Source: CAVPEW01 sp050247895
GTDB taxonomy: Bacteria > Actinomycetota > Acidimicrobiia > Acidimicrobiales > VFJN01
Direction of reading: 5' to 3'
Assembly: GCA_050247895.1 (NCBI GenBank)
Contig: JBFWTJ010000150.1
Coordinates: 1-9,334 of the forward strand
Length of the DNA: 9,334 bases
Shown here: positions 1-5,312 of the stretch, piece after piece
Layout: each line of letters begins with the position of its first letter
Position numbering within the stretch: the first letter of the stretch is position 1
Made by a program: the position numbers and the translations under genes
Notes under the pieces: generated by a model
Databases searched by the model: none
What the model was told of the DNA's origin: nothing
What the model saw: only the letters and a program-made list of their open reading frames with translations

Positions 1-2
1 TG

Positions 3-35
3 AAGGAAATCATCGGCCGTTCGCTCGGGATCTGA
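3..35 (+). CDS. C-terminal end of an upstream CDS (partial)
   Basis: Only the last ten codons are in the window, read in the frame starting at base 3 and ending in a TGA at 33-35; the C-terminal residues are KEIIGRSLGI. The piece lies 4 bp before the GTG of the GntR gene on the same strand, so if real the two are co-transcribed. The ending resembles the C-termini of some acyl-CoA dehydrogenases, which often finish with a similar short Ile/Gly/Leu-rich helix, but ten residues are too few to assign a family. It could also be a chance open stretch. Confidence 0.4.
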   Translation, partial: KEIIGRSLGI

Positions 36-39
36 GTCA

Positions 40-774
40 GTGCCCGACGATCCGCCCCAGCGCCCCACCCGCGCCCGACGGGCCGACGAGGTGGAGGACG
101 AGCTTCGTCGCATGATCCTCGAGGGCCGCGTGCAACCGGGCGAGCAGTTGCTCCAGATCGAGCTCTCGCGCCAGCTCGGCGTCAGCCGCACCCCGCTCCG
201 GGAGGCGTTCCGCATCCTCGAGCACGAGGGCCTGATCCGCATCGCCAACGGCAACCAGACCGTCGAGGTCGCACGGCTGTCCCCCGAGGAGCTCGTCGAG
301 CTTTACGAGGTCCGAGAGATGATCGACGCCCTGGCCGCCAGGAAGTGCGCAGCGCGAGGACTCGACGCACCGACCCGTCGACACCTCGACGACCTGCTCG
401 TCCGGATGGAGACCGCCTCGGACCCCCTGGACCTGGCCGAGTACGGCAAGTCCCACACCGAGTTCCACTGCCACCTGGTCGAGTGCTCGGGCAACTGCCG
501 CCTCGCCACGATGCTGCCGCTGGTCCGGATGACGACCATGTCCACGGGGCTGCGCTACGCCCGCCAGTCCCTCGCGGGCGACGAGGTGCTCCGAGAGAGC
601 GCACTGCACGAGATGGTCAAGGAAGCGAACGACCACCATCGGCGGATCGTCGAGGCGATCGAGAGCGGCGTGGAGGACCAGGCGGAGGCGGTGGCGCGCC
701 TCCACATCCGACGCACCATCCTCGGCATCGAACGCATGCGGATCCGGGCCACTGCAGATCGGCCCGCCGAGTGA
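40..774 (+). CDS. GntR-family transcriptional regulator, FCD (FadR-like) subfamily
   Basis: This 244-aa protein has the size and two-part layout of FadR-type GntR repressors. The N-terminal winged helix (about residues 14-80) has the typical recognition-helix pattern QLGVSRTPLREAFRILEHEGL. The all-helical FCD effector domain (about 85-232) has the FH..L..SGN motif at 142-152 and a late DHH..I..AI element at 198-207, followed by H222. FCD domains usually bind a metal through one Asp and three His; here H143, H200 and H222 fit, but the Asp position is His139. The GTG at 40 is chosen because the next in-frame ATG (Met25) would delete part of the DNA-binding helix. The only upstream purine stretch is a weak GGGA at 27-30. 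The stop overlaps the next start by 4 bp (GTGA, 771-774). It probably controls this operon and perhaps the convergent one in response to a carboxylate or acyl-CoA intermediate (inference). Confidence 0.9.
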   Translation: MPDDPPQRPTRARRADEVEDELRRMILEGRVQPGEQLLQIELSRQLGVSRTPLREAFRILEHEGLIRIANGNQTVEVARLSPEELVELYEVREMIDALAARKCAARGLDAPTRRHLDDLLVRMETASDPLDLAEYGKSHTEFHCHLVECSGNCRLATMLPLVRMTTMSTGLRYARQSLAGDEVLRESALHEMVKEANDHHRRIVEAIESGVEDQAEAVARLHIRRTILGIERMRIRATADRPAE

Positions 775-1934
775 ACGGGGCCGTTGCGATCACCGGGGTC
801 GGCTACTCCGACGCCATCGGTCGAGACACCGGGTTCTCCGAAGGGCAGCTCGCCCTGCAGGCGTGCCGCGCGGCGATCGCCGACGCCGGCCTGGAGATCG
901 CCGACGTGGACGGGTTGTCCATGTTCCCGCACCGCAACAGCCCTCCCAGCCCCTACGCCGGACCGCCGCTGAACTACGTGCAACGGTCTCTGGGGATGCG
1001 GCACCTGTCCTGGTGGCAGGCGTACTCCGGTGAGCACGCCCAGCTGGGCGCGATGGTCGGCAGCATGGACGCGCTGGCCGCCGGTCGCTGCAACCACGTC
1101 GTGTGCTACCGGGCGCACCTGGCGCAGACACGTCGGTACACGGTCGGCGGGGCGGATCCGACGCAGGCCTTCGACGAGGACGAGTTCGCGCTGCCCTACG
1201 GCGCCGGTGGCGGCACGGCGCGGGGCGCCTTGTGGGCGGCGCGCTACATGGCCCGGCACGACGTGTCGCAGGTCGAGCTCGGATCGGTGAGCATCAACGG
1301 ACGGGCCCATGCCGTGCACAACCCCCGCGCATGGTGGCGGACGCCGGTGACCATCGACGACTACCTGCGCTCACGCTGGATCTCCACGCCGCTCAAGCTG
1401 CTCGACTGCGACTATCCCATCGACGGTGCGGTGGCGGTCGTGCTCAGCCGGGGGGAGGCTGCCGCCTCGACCCGGGCGCCGGTGTGGGTCGAGGCCACCG
1501 GGACGGGACCGGGCCCGGCCACCGACTGGATCACCTGGCCGGAGAAGTCCGAGATGGCGGCGACCCACGCCGCGGCGAAGATGTGGGCGCAGACCGCGCT
1601 CACCCCCTCCGACGTCGACGTCGCCGAGGTGTACGACGGCTTCAGCTTCTTCACCTTGATGTGGCTCGAGGCGCTCGGTCTCGCCGAGGTCGGCCGGTCC
1701 GGCGCGTGGCTGCTCGACGGGGGCGGGCAGCTGGACGGCTCGTTGCCGGTGAACACCGACGGCGGCCAGCTCGGCGTCGGGCGGCTCCACGGCTTCGGCA
1801 AGGTGGCGCAGGCAGCGCTGCAGCTGCGCGGGGAGGCACCGAACCAGGTCGAGGGCGCCGCGGTCGCGGTGGCATCCGCCGGCGGCGGGCCGCTCGCCGT
1901 CTCGATGCTGCTGACCAGGGAGCCACGCTCGTGA
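771..1934 (+). CDS. Thiolase-fold lipid-transfer (SCPx/Ltp-like) protein lacking the nucleophilic Cys
   Basis: This 387-aa protein has the thiolase fold of the nonspecific lipid-transfer/SCPx group: N-terminal VAITGVGYS, a central DYPIDGAVAVVLS strand (214-226), a YDGFSFF motif at 288-294, a GGQLGVGRLHGFG loop at 331-343 and a terminal AGGGPLAV strand. In thiolases the nucleophile sits in a C-x-S-G turn; here that turn reads A84-Y85-S86-G87, so the cysteine is alanine. The second catalytic Cys near the C-terminus is also absent (A368-S-A-G-G-G). It is therefore unlikely to be a conventional acyl-CoA thiolase. The nearest characterised model known to me is Ltp2, a retro-aldolase that cleaves steroid side-chain CoA esters together with a DUF35 protein, and the next gene encodes such a protein. 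The GTG at 771 gives the expected N-terminus and overlaps the previous stop; no Shine-Dalgarno is visible, consistent with coupling. A carbon-carbon lyase or synthase role is inferred; the substrate is unknown. Confidence 0.82.
   Translation: MNGAVAITGVGYSDAIGRDTGFSEGQLALQACRAAIADAGLEIADVDGLSMFPHRNSPPSPYAGPPLNYVQRSLGMRHLSWWQAYSGEHAQLGAMVGSMDALAAGRCNHVVCYRAHLAQTRRYTVGGADPTQAFDEDEFALPYGAGGGTARGALWAARYMARHDVSQVELGSVSINGRAHAVHNPRAWWRTPVTIDDYLRSRWISTPLKLLDCDYPIDGAVAVVLSRGEAAASTRAPVWVEATGTGPGPATDWITWPEKSEMAATHAAAKMWAQTALTPSDVDVAEVYDGFSFFTLMWLEALGLAEVGRSGAWLLDGGGQLDGSLPVNTDGGQLGVGRLHGFGKVAQAALQLRGEAPNQVEGAAVAVASAGGGPLAVSMLLTREPRS
1917..1922 (+). promoter_or_regulatory. Shine-Dalgarno sequence for the DUF35 gene
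   Basis: AGGGAG lies 8 nt before the GTG at 1931, inside the end of the thiolase-like gene. It supports GTG 1931 rather than the internal ATG at 1958 (Met10) as the start. Confidence 0.6.
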
Positions 1935-2419
1935 CCACACCCGAGCGTCCCCTGGCGATGAGCACCGGCCCGTACCGCCTGGACGACGACACCTGGCTCG
2001 ACCCGCCGACCTCGATCGACGGGCGCGCCCGTCCGGGTGCGCCCCAGGAATCGGCCGCCTTCTGGGCCGCCCTGGACCGCGATGTGCTGCTCCTCCCGCA
2101 GTGCGACGCGTGTGGCCGCTTCACGTACTTCCCGGGGGGCGGGTGCCAGTGGTGCGGCGGGACGGTCCACGACGCTCCGGTCGACGGCCGGGGCGTCGTC
2201 AACACCTGGACCCTGTCGCTGCTCGAATTCGGTCCAGGCATGGAGGTGCCCTACGTGACGGCTCTGGTGAACCCGCTCTGCGAGCCCGGGCTGCAGATCA
2301 TGACGAACTTGGTCCGCTGCCGCGTGTCCGACATCCGGATCGGCATGGCGGTGCGCCCGTGGATCGTCCATGGCAGCAGCCGATCGCTCCTCCTCTACGA
2401 GCCCGACTCTGATGCCTGA
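1931..2419 (+). CDS. Zinc-ribbon/OB-fold protein (DUF35, ChsH2-like), partner of the thiolase-like protein
   Basis: This 162-aa protein has the two-part DUF35 layout. A short N-terminal helical part with the A-x-F-W element (A43-x... F44-W45) leads into a rubredoxin-like zinc ribbon with four cysteines (C58, C61, C72, C75; CDAC and CQWC), then a C-terminal OB-fold (about 80-160) starting GRGVVNTWT. Proteins of this family occur next to thiolase-like lipid-transfer proteins and form complexes with them; in steroid side-chain catabolism a DUF35 domain binds Ltp2 and is needed for its aldolase activity. The GTG start overlaps the previous stop by 4 bp (GTGA) and has a good ribosome-binding site. 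The last 8 bp overlap the next gene. The gene order (thiolase-like then DUF35) supports a heteromeric complex in the cytoplasm. Family assignment is secure; the reaction is inferred from the partner. Confidence 0.88.
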   Translation: MTTPERPLAMSTGPYRLDDDTWLDPPTSIDGRARPGAPQESAAFWAALDRDVLLLPQCDACGRFTYFPGGGCQWCGGTVHDAPVDGRGVVNTWTLSLLEFGPGMEVPYVTALVNPLCEPGLQIMTNLVRCRVSDIRIGMAVRPWIVHGSSRSLLLYEPDSDA

Positions 2420-2975
2420 CGGCGAGAGCGCGCTGCTCCTGCTGGACCTGCAGCAAGGGGTCGTCGAGCGGTACTCGACCGACCCAGGGTTGGTCGAACG
2501 CGTCGCCCTGGCGCTCGACACAGCCCGACGGCGGTCGATGCTCGTGGTCCACGTGTCGGTGCGGTTCCGGTCGGGCCATCCGGAGGTCGATCCCGCCAAC
2601 CGGCAGTTCAGCGCGCTCAAGGCGGAGGGCCTGCTGCTGGAGGAGGACCCCGCCGTGCAGATCCACCCCGCGCTGACGCCGCGTGACGACGAGCCGCTGG
2701 TGGTCAAGCACCGCGTCGGCGCCTTCCACGGGACCGACCTCGAGGTCATCCTCCGCGCGAACCGCATCGACCACCTCGTGCTCGCCGGGATCGCGACCAG
2801 CGGCGCGGTCCTGTCCACCGTGCGAGCCGCGTCCGACATGGACCTCCGGCTCACGATCCTGCGCGACGGCTGCACCGACCCGGATCCACTGGTGCACGAC
2901 GTGCTGGTCGAGCGGGTGTTCCCCAAGCAGGCCGACGTCGTGGACGTAGCCGAATGGGTCGACGGGCGGGGCTGA
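2412..2975 (+). CDS. Isochorismatase-fold (cysteine hydrolase superfamily) protein with Cys-to-Ala at the nucleophile
   Basis: This 187-aa protein has the size and fold pattern of the isochorismatase/nicotinamidase superfamily: the first strand ends LLLLDLQQG with the conserved Asp12, a central VVKHRVGAFHGTDL gives Lys99, and GIATSGAVLSTVR (126-138) is the loop that usually carries the nucleophile. In nicotinamidases and N-carbamoyl amidohydrolases this loop contains Cys directly before the Val (T-x-x-C-V); here it is Ala132, encoded by GCG at 2805-2807. Asp and Lys of the triad are kept. True isochorismatases such as PhzD also work without this Cys, hydrolysing a vinyl ether by Asp acid catalysis, so loss of Cys need not mean loss of function. 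The ATG at 2412 overlaps the DUF35 stop by 8 bp; another ATG at 2370 would add 14 non-conserved residues. Substrate unknown; an amidase role is doubtful. Confidence 0.87.
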   Translation: MPDGESALLLLDLQQGVVERYSTDPGLVERVALALDTARRRSMLVVHVSVRFRSGHPEVDPANRQFSALKAEGLLLEEDPAVQIHPALTPRDDEPLVVKHRVGAFHGTDLEVILRANRIDHLVLAGIATSGAVLSTVRAASDMDLRLTILRDGCTDPDPLVHDVLVERVFPKQADVVDVAEWVDGRG

Positions 2976-2985
2976 CGCCCCGTCC
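2964..2985. terminator. GC-rich hairpin between the convergent operons, candidate terminator
   Basis: Bases 2964-2972 pair with 2977-2985 (9 pairs, one G-U) around a TGAC loop that contains most of the isochorismatase-like stop codon. A stem of this strength in the 25-bp gap between converging genes could stop transcription from either side. There is no T-tract on either strand, so it is not a classical intrinsic terminator. Confidence 0.4.
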
Positions 2986-2987
2986 TC

Positions 2988-3000
2988 GGCCGGATCGGCC
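2988..3000. terminator. Second short hairpin in the convergent gap
   Basis: GGCCG at 2988-2992 pairs with CGGCC at 2996-3000 around a 3-nt loop (GAT), directly next to the stop of the aldehyde dehydrogenase gene. It follows the larger hairpin at 2964-2985, making a tandem pair. In DNA this GC-rich a 5-bp stem can arise by chance. Confidence 0.25.
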
Positions 3001-4455
3001 TCAGCCGGGGATGCCGAGCGCCTTCGCCTCCAGGTGCTCCTCGAAGCCCATCACTCCGCTGTCCACGCCGACGCCCGAGTCCTTCCAGCCGCCGAAGGGC
3101 AGGTTGTTGCCCGGCCGAGCGCCGTTGACCGCAACCTCACCCGTTCGCATCCGCCGGGCGATGCCCATCGCCCGCTCGACGTCGCCGCTGACCACCGCAC
3201 CGCTCAGGCCGTACCTCGAGTTGTTGGCGATGGCGACGGCCTCGTCGTCGGTGTCGAAGGGGATCATCACCGCCACGGGCCCGAACACCTCGGTCTGCGC
3301 GATGGTCGAGTCGGGATCGACGTCGGCGAACAACGTCGGTTGGACGAAGTAGCCACGAGGCAGCGCGGCGGGCACTCCCCCACCGAAGAGTCGTCGAGCC
3401 CCTTCCTGCGTCGCGCCGTCGATCAGCTCGAGGACCCTCTTCTGCTGACGGGACGAGATCTGCGGCCCCTGCACGACGTCCTCGTCGCGAGGGTCGCCCA
3501 CGACGATCTGTGAGAACGCGTCGACCGCGGCCTCGAGGGCCTCGTCGTACCGGCTCCGCTGGACCAGGAAGCGGGTGAGGCGGCTGCAGCCCTGCCCGGC
3601 GTGGAGGCCCACACCGGCCGCGGTGCGCGCCGCGGTGGCCACGTCGGCGTCGTCGCAGATGACCATGGCCGACTTGCCGCCGAGCTCGAGCACCACCTTC
3701 TTCAGGGTGTCGGCGCCCTGGGCCATGATCGCCTTGCCGACCGCGGACGACCCGACGAAGGCCACCATGTCGACCCGGGGGTCGGTGGTGAGCAGCGTCG
3801 CCACCTCCACGTCGGCCGAGGTGACGACGTTGAGGACCCCGGCGGGGAAGTCGGTCTCCTCGGCGATGATCCGCCCGAGCACGGTCGCCGACCACGGCGT
3901 CTCCGGCGACGGCTTGATGACGACGGTGCAGCCCGCGGCCAGCGCGGGAGCTGCCTTCCGGATGTTCAGGAGGAGCGGGTAGTTGAACGCCGTGATGGCC
4001 GCGACCACCCCGCGCGGCTCGCGGCGCAGGACCCCGGCCGGGCCGCCGGCGTACGCCGCGGTGTGCGTCTCCCACGCGTAGCTGCGGGCCACCTCGATCG
4101 CCTCGTCGATGAAGGTCGGGACGCCGTCGAGCTGCATGCCCTTCGTGAACGACGACGGACAGCCGGCCTCCTGGATCAGCACCTCTCGGAGCTCGTCCGA
4201 GTTGCGCACGATCGCCGCCCTGAACTGCTCCAGGCAGTGGATCCGCTGGTCGAGGTCGTCGCGCCAAATCCCCCTGTCGAACGCCGCCCTGGCCGCCGCG
4301 ATCGCGGCCGACGCGTCCTCGACCGAGGCGTCGGGGGCCAGACCGATCGGCTGCTCGGTGGTCGGGTCGATGTTCTCGAACGTCCGCCCGCCCTCGGCGG
4401 GCCGGAGGTCCCCCCCGATCAGCAGCCGCTCGTCGCCGATCCTGCGCTCGGTCAT
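3001..4455 (-). CDS. NAD(P)-dependent aldehyde dehydrogenase (ALDH superfamily)
   Basis: This 484-aa protein has the full length and motifs of the ALDH superfamily, which oxidise aldehydes to carboxylates. Visible landmarks are the TAFNYPL segment with Asn158 (oxyanion hole), VIKPSPETP with Lys181 (cofactor), FVGSSAVGK at 233-241 (Rossmann loop), LELGGKS with the general base Glu257, GQGCS with the nucleophile Cys290, EVFGP and the C-terminal PFGGWKDSG. No catalytic residue is missing. The ATG at 4455 is chosen over upstream frame extensions because it gives the normal N-terminus, overlaps the SDR stop as ATGA and follows a strong GGAGGGG 8 nt upstream. It is the last gene of the minus-strand operon. 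Its substrate is probably an aldehyde from the pathway served by the upstream dehydrogenase and carboxylase-like genes (inference); substrate cannot be read from sequence. Confidence 0.95.
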   Translation of the reverse strand: MTERRIGDERLLIGGDLRPAEGGRTFENIDPTTEQPIGLAPDASVEDASAAIAAARAAFDRGIWRDDLDQRIHCLEQFRAAIVRNSDELREVLIQEAGCPSSFTKGMQLDGVPTFIDEAIEVARSYAWETHTAAYAGGPAGVLRREPRGVVAAITAFNYPLLLNIRKAAPALAAGCTVVIKPSPETPWSATVLGRIIAEETDFPAGVLNVVTSADVEVATLLTTDPRVDMVAFVGSSAVGKAIMAQGADTLKKVVLELGGKSAMVICDDADVATAARTAAGVGLHAGQGCSRLTRFLVQRSRYDEALEAAVDAFSQIVVGDPRDEDVVQGPQISSRQQKRVLELIDGATQEGARRLFGGGVPAALPRGYFVQPTLFADVDPDSTIAQTEVFGPVAVMIPFDTDDEAVAIANNSRYGLSGAVVSGDVERAMGIARRMRTGEVAVNGARPGNNLPFGGWKDSGVGVDSGVMGFEEHLEAKALGIPG

Positions 4456-5312
4456 GGTGCGGTCCCCTCCGTCGGTTCCGTGGCCAGCGACGAACGCGGC
4501 GTGAAGCCGAACTTCGCCGCATCGAGCAGGCCGACGGTGGCGCCCCCCATGAGGCCACCGTCGACCCAGATGTTCTGCGCGGTCACGTAGCTCGCCGCAT
4601 CGCTGTTGAGGAAGACCAGCACCGCGGCCTGCTCCTCGGGACGGGCGAACCGTCCGAGAGGGGCCTCGACCTTCAGCCGATCCTCGCCGTAGGCCCGCCT
4701 GGTCGCATCGAGGAAGGGGGTGTCGGTGACGCCGGGGCTGATGCAGTTGACCCTGATCCCGCGCGCCGCGAGCGCGGCGCCTTCCCGCAGGGTGTAGGCG
4801 ATCACCGCGGTCTTCGACAGCCGGTAGCTGTCCTTGCCGACCGACGCCAGGTTCTCCCGGCACCACTGGATCCCCGCCGGGTAGCCGTCGGTCCGGAGCA
4901 GGCCGGCGACCACCGGCAGGTTCGTCTCGAACGCTGCCGCTCCGAGCGAGCCGACGTTGGCTACGGCAGCACCCGCCGCGAGCCGGGGGACCAGCGCCTC
5001 GCTCAGGTGGCGCATGCCCAGGAAGTTGACCGACCAGACCGACAACGGCTCGAAGGCGCCGGAGATCCCGGCGCAGTTGAACAGCGCGTCGACCGGACCG
5101 GAGATGGCGGCGACCGCGCCGTCGATGGCCTCGGCGGAGGTCAGGTCCACCGGCACGAAGGCGTCGACCTCGGCCGTCGGCTCGTGGAGGTCGAGGCCCA
5201 GGACCGAGCCGCCGAGCTCGACGACCCGGCGGGCCACCTGATCACCGATGCCCGACGCGCAGCCGGTCACCACGACCCGCCTGCCGTCGTACCGTCCGGG
5301 GTCCGCGCTCAT
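4452..5312 (-). CDS. Short-chain dehydrogenase/reductase, 3-alpha-hydroxysteroid/coniferyl-alcohol dehydrogenase-like
   Basis: This 286-aa classical SDR has the NAD-binding TGCASGIG at 16-23, Asp41 after the second strand (favouring NAD over NADP), FNCAG at 78-82, Asn96, Ser122, and the catalytic Y163-x-x-x-K167. ISPGVTDTPF and VDGGL follow. The spacing (a short DL segment after the Rossmann strand, VNFLGMRHLSEAL, and an insert with a Trp/Gly element around 143-152 before the catalytic Tyr) resembles the 3-alpha-hydroxysteroid/coniferyl-alcohol dehydrogenase group. Such enzymes interconvert secondary or benzylic alcohols and carbonyls. About 32 residues follow VDGGL, longer than most relatives. 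The start ATG overlaps the HyuB-type stop (ATGA, 5309-5312) and no Shine-Dalgarno is seen, so translation is probably coupled. In context it could supply or remove the ketone used by the neighbouring carboxylase-like enzyme (inference). Confidence 0.92.
   Translation of the reverse strand: MSADPGRYDGRRVVVTGCASGIGDQVARRVVELGGSVLGLDLHEPTAEVDAFVPVDLTSAEAIDGAVAAISGPVDALFNCAGISGAFEPLSVWSVNFLGMRHLSEALVPRLAAGAAVANVGSLGAAAFETNLPVVAGLLRTDGYPAGIQWCRENLASVGKDSYRLSKTAVIAYTLREGAALAARGIRVNCISPGVTDTPFLDATRRAYGEDRLKVEAPLGRFARPEEQAAVLVFLNSDAASYVTAQNIWVDGGLMGGATVGLLDAAKFGFTPRSSLATEPTEGTAP
4464..4470 (-). promoter_or_regulatory. Shine-Dalgarno sequence for the aldehyde dehydrogenase gene
   Basis: On the minus strand GGAGGGG lies 8 nt before the ATG at 4455, inside the 3' end of the SDR gene. 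It fixes the start and suggests that the gene can be initiated independently as well as by coupling. Confidence 0.65.

Noticed and set aside
345..770. Upstream in-frame extension of the thiolase-like protein
   Set aside because: It lies inside the GntR gene in another frame and is Arg/Pro-rich; the conserved thiolase-fold N-terminus starts at the GTG at 771.
2370..2411. Earlier ATG for the isochorismatase-like protein
   Set aside because: It adds 14 Ser/Ala-rich residues without similarity to the family and a 50-bp overlap; the ATG at 2412 places Asp12 at the usual distance from the N-terminus.
1412..2926. Long open frame on the minus strand opposite the thiolase-like, DUF35 and isochorismatase-like genes
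   Set aside because: The translation is Arg/Ser/Pro-rich with no recognisable motif, while the plus strand encodes three clear families. Long antisense frames are expected at this GC content.
3137..4558. Second minus-strand frame running through the aldehyde dehydrogenase gene
   Set aside because: It is an off-frame reading of the ALDH gene with low-complexity Arg/Gly/Ala-rich translation; the ALDH frame has all catalytic motifs.
4456..4866. Longer N-terminus for the aldehyde dehydrogenase, or a fusion with the SDR
   Set aside because: The added residues are an off-frame reading of the SDR gene; the ATG at 4455 has a strong ribosome-binding site and an ATGA overlap.
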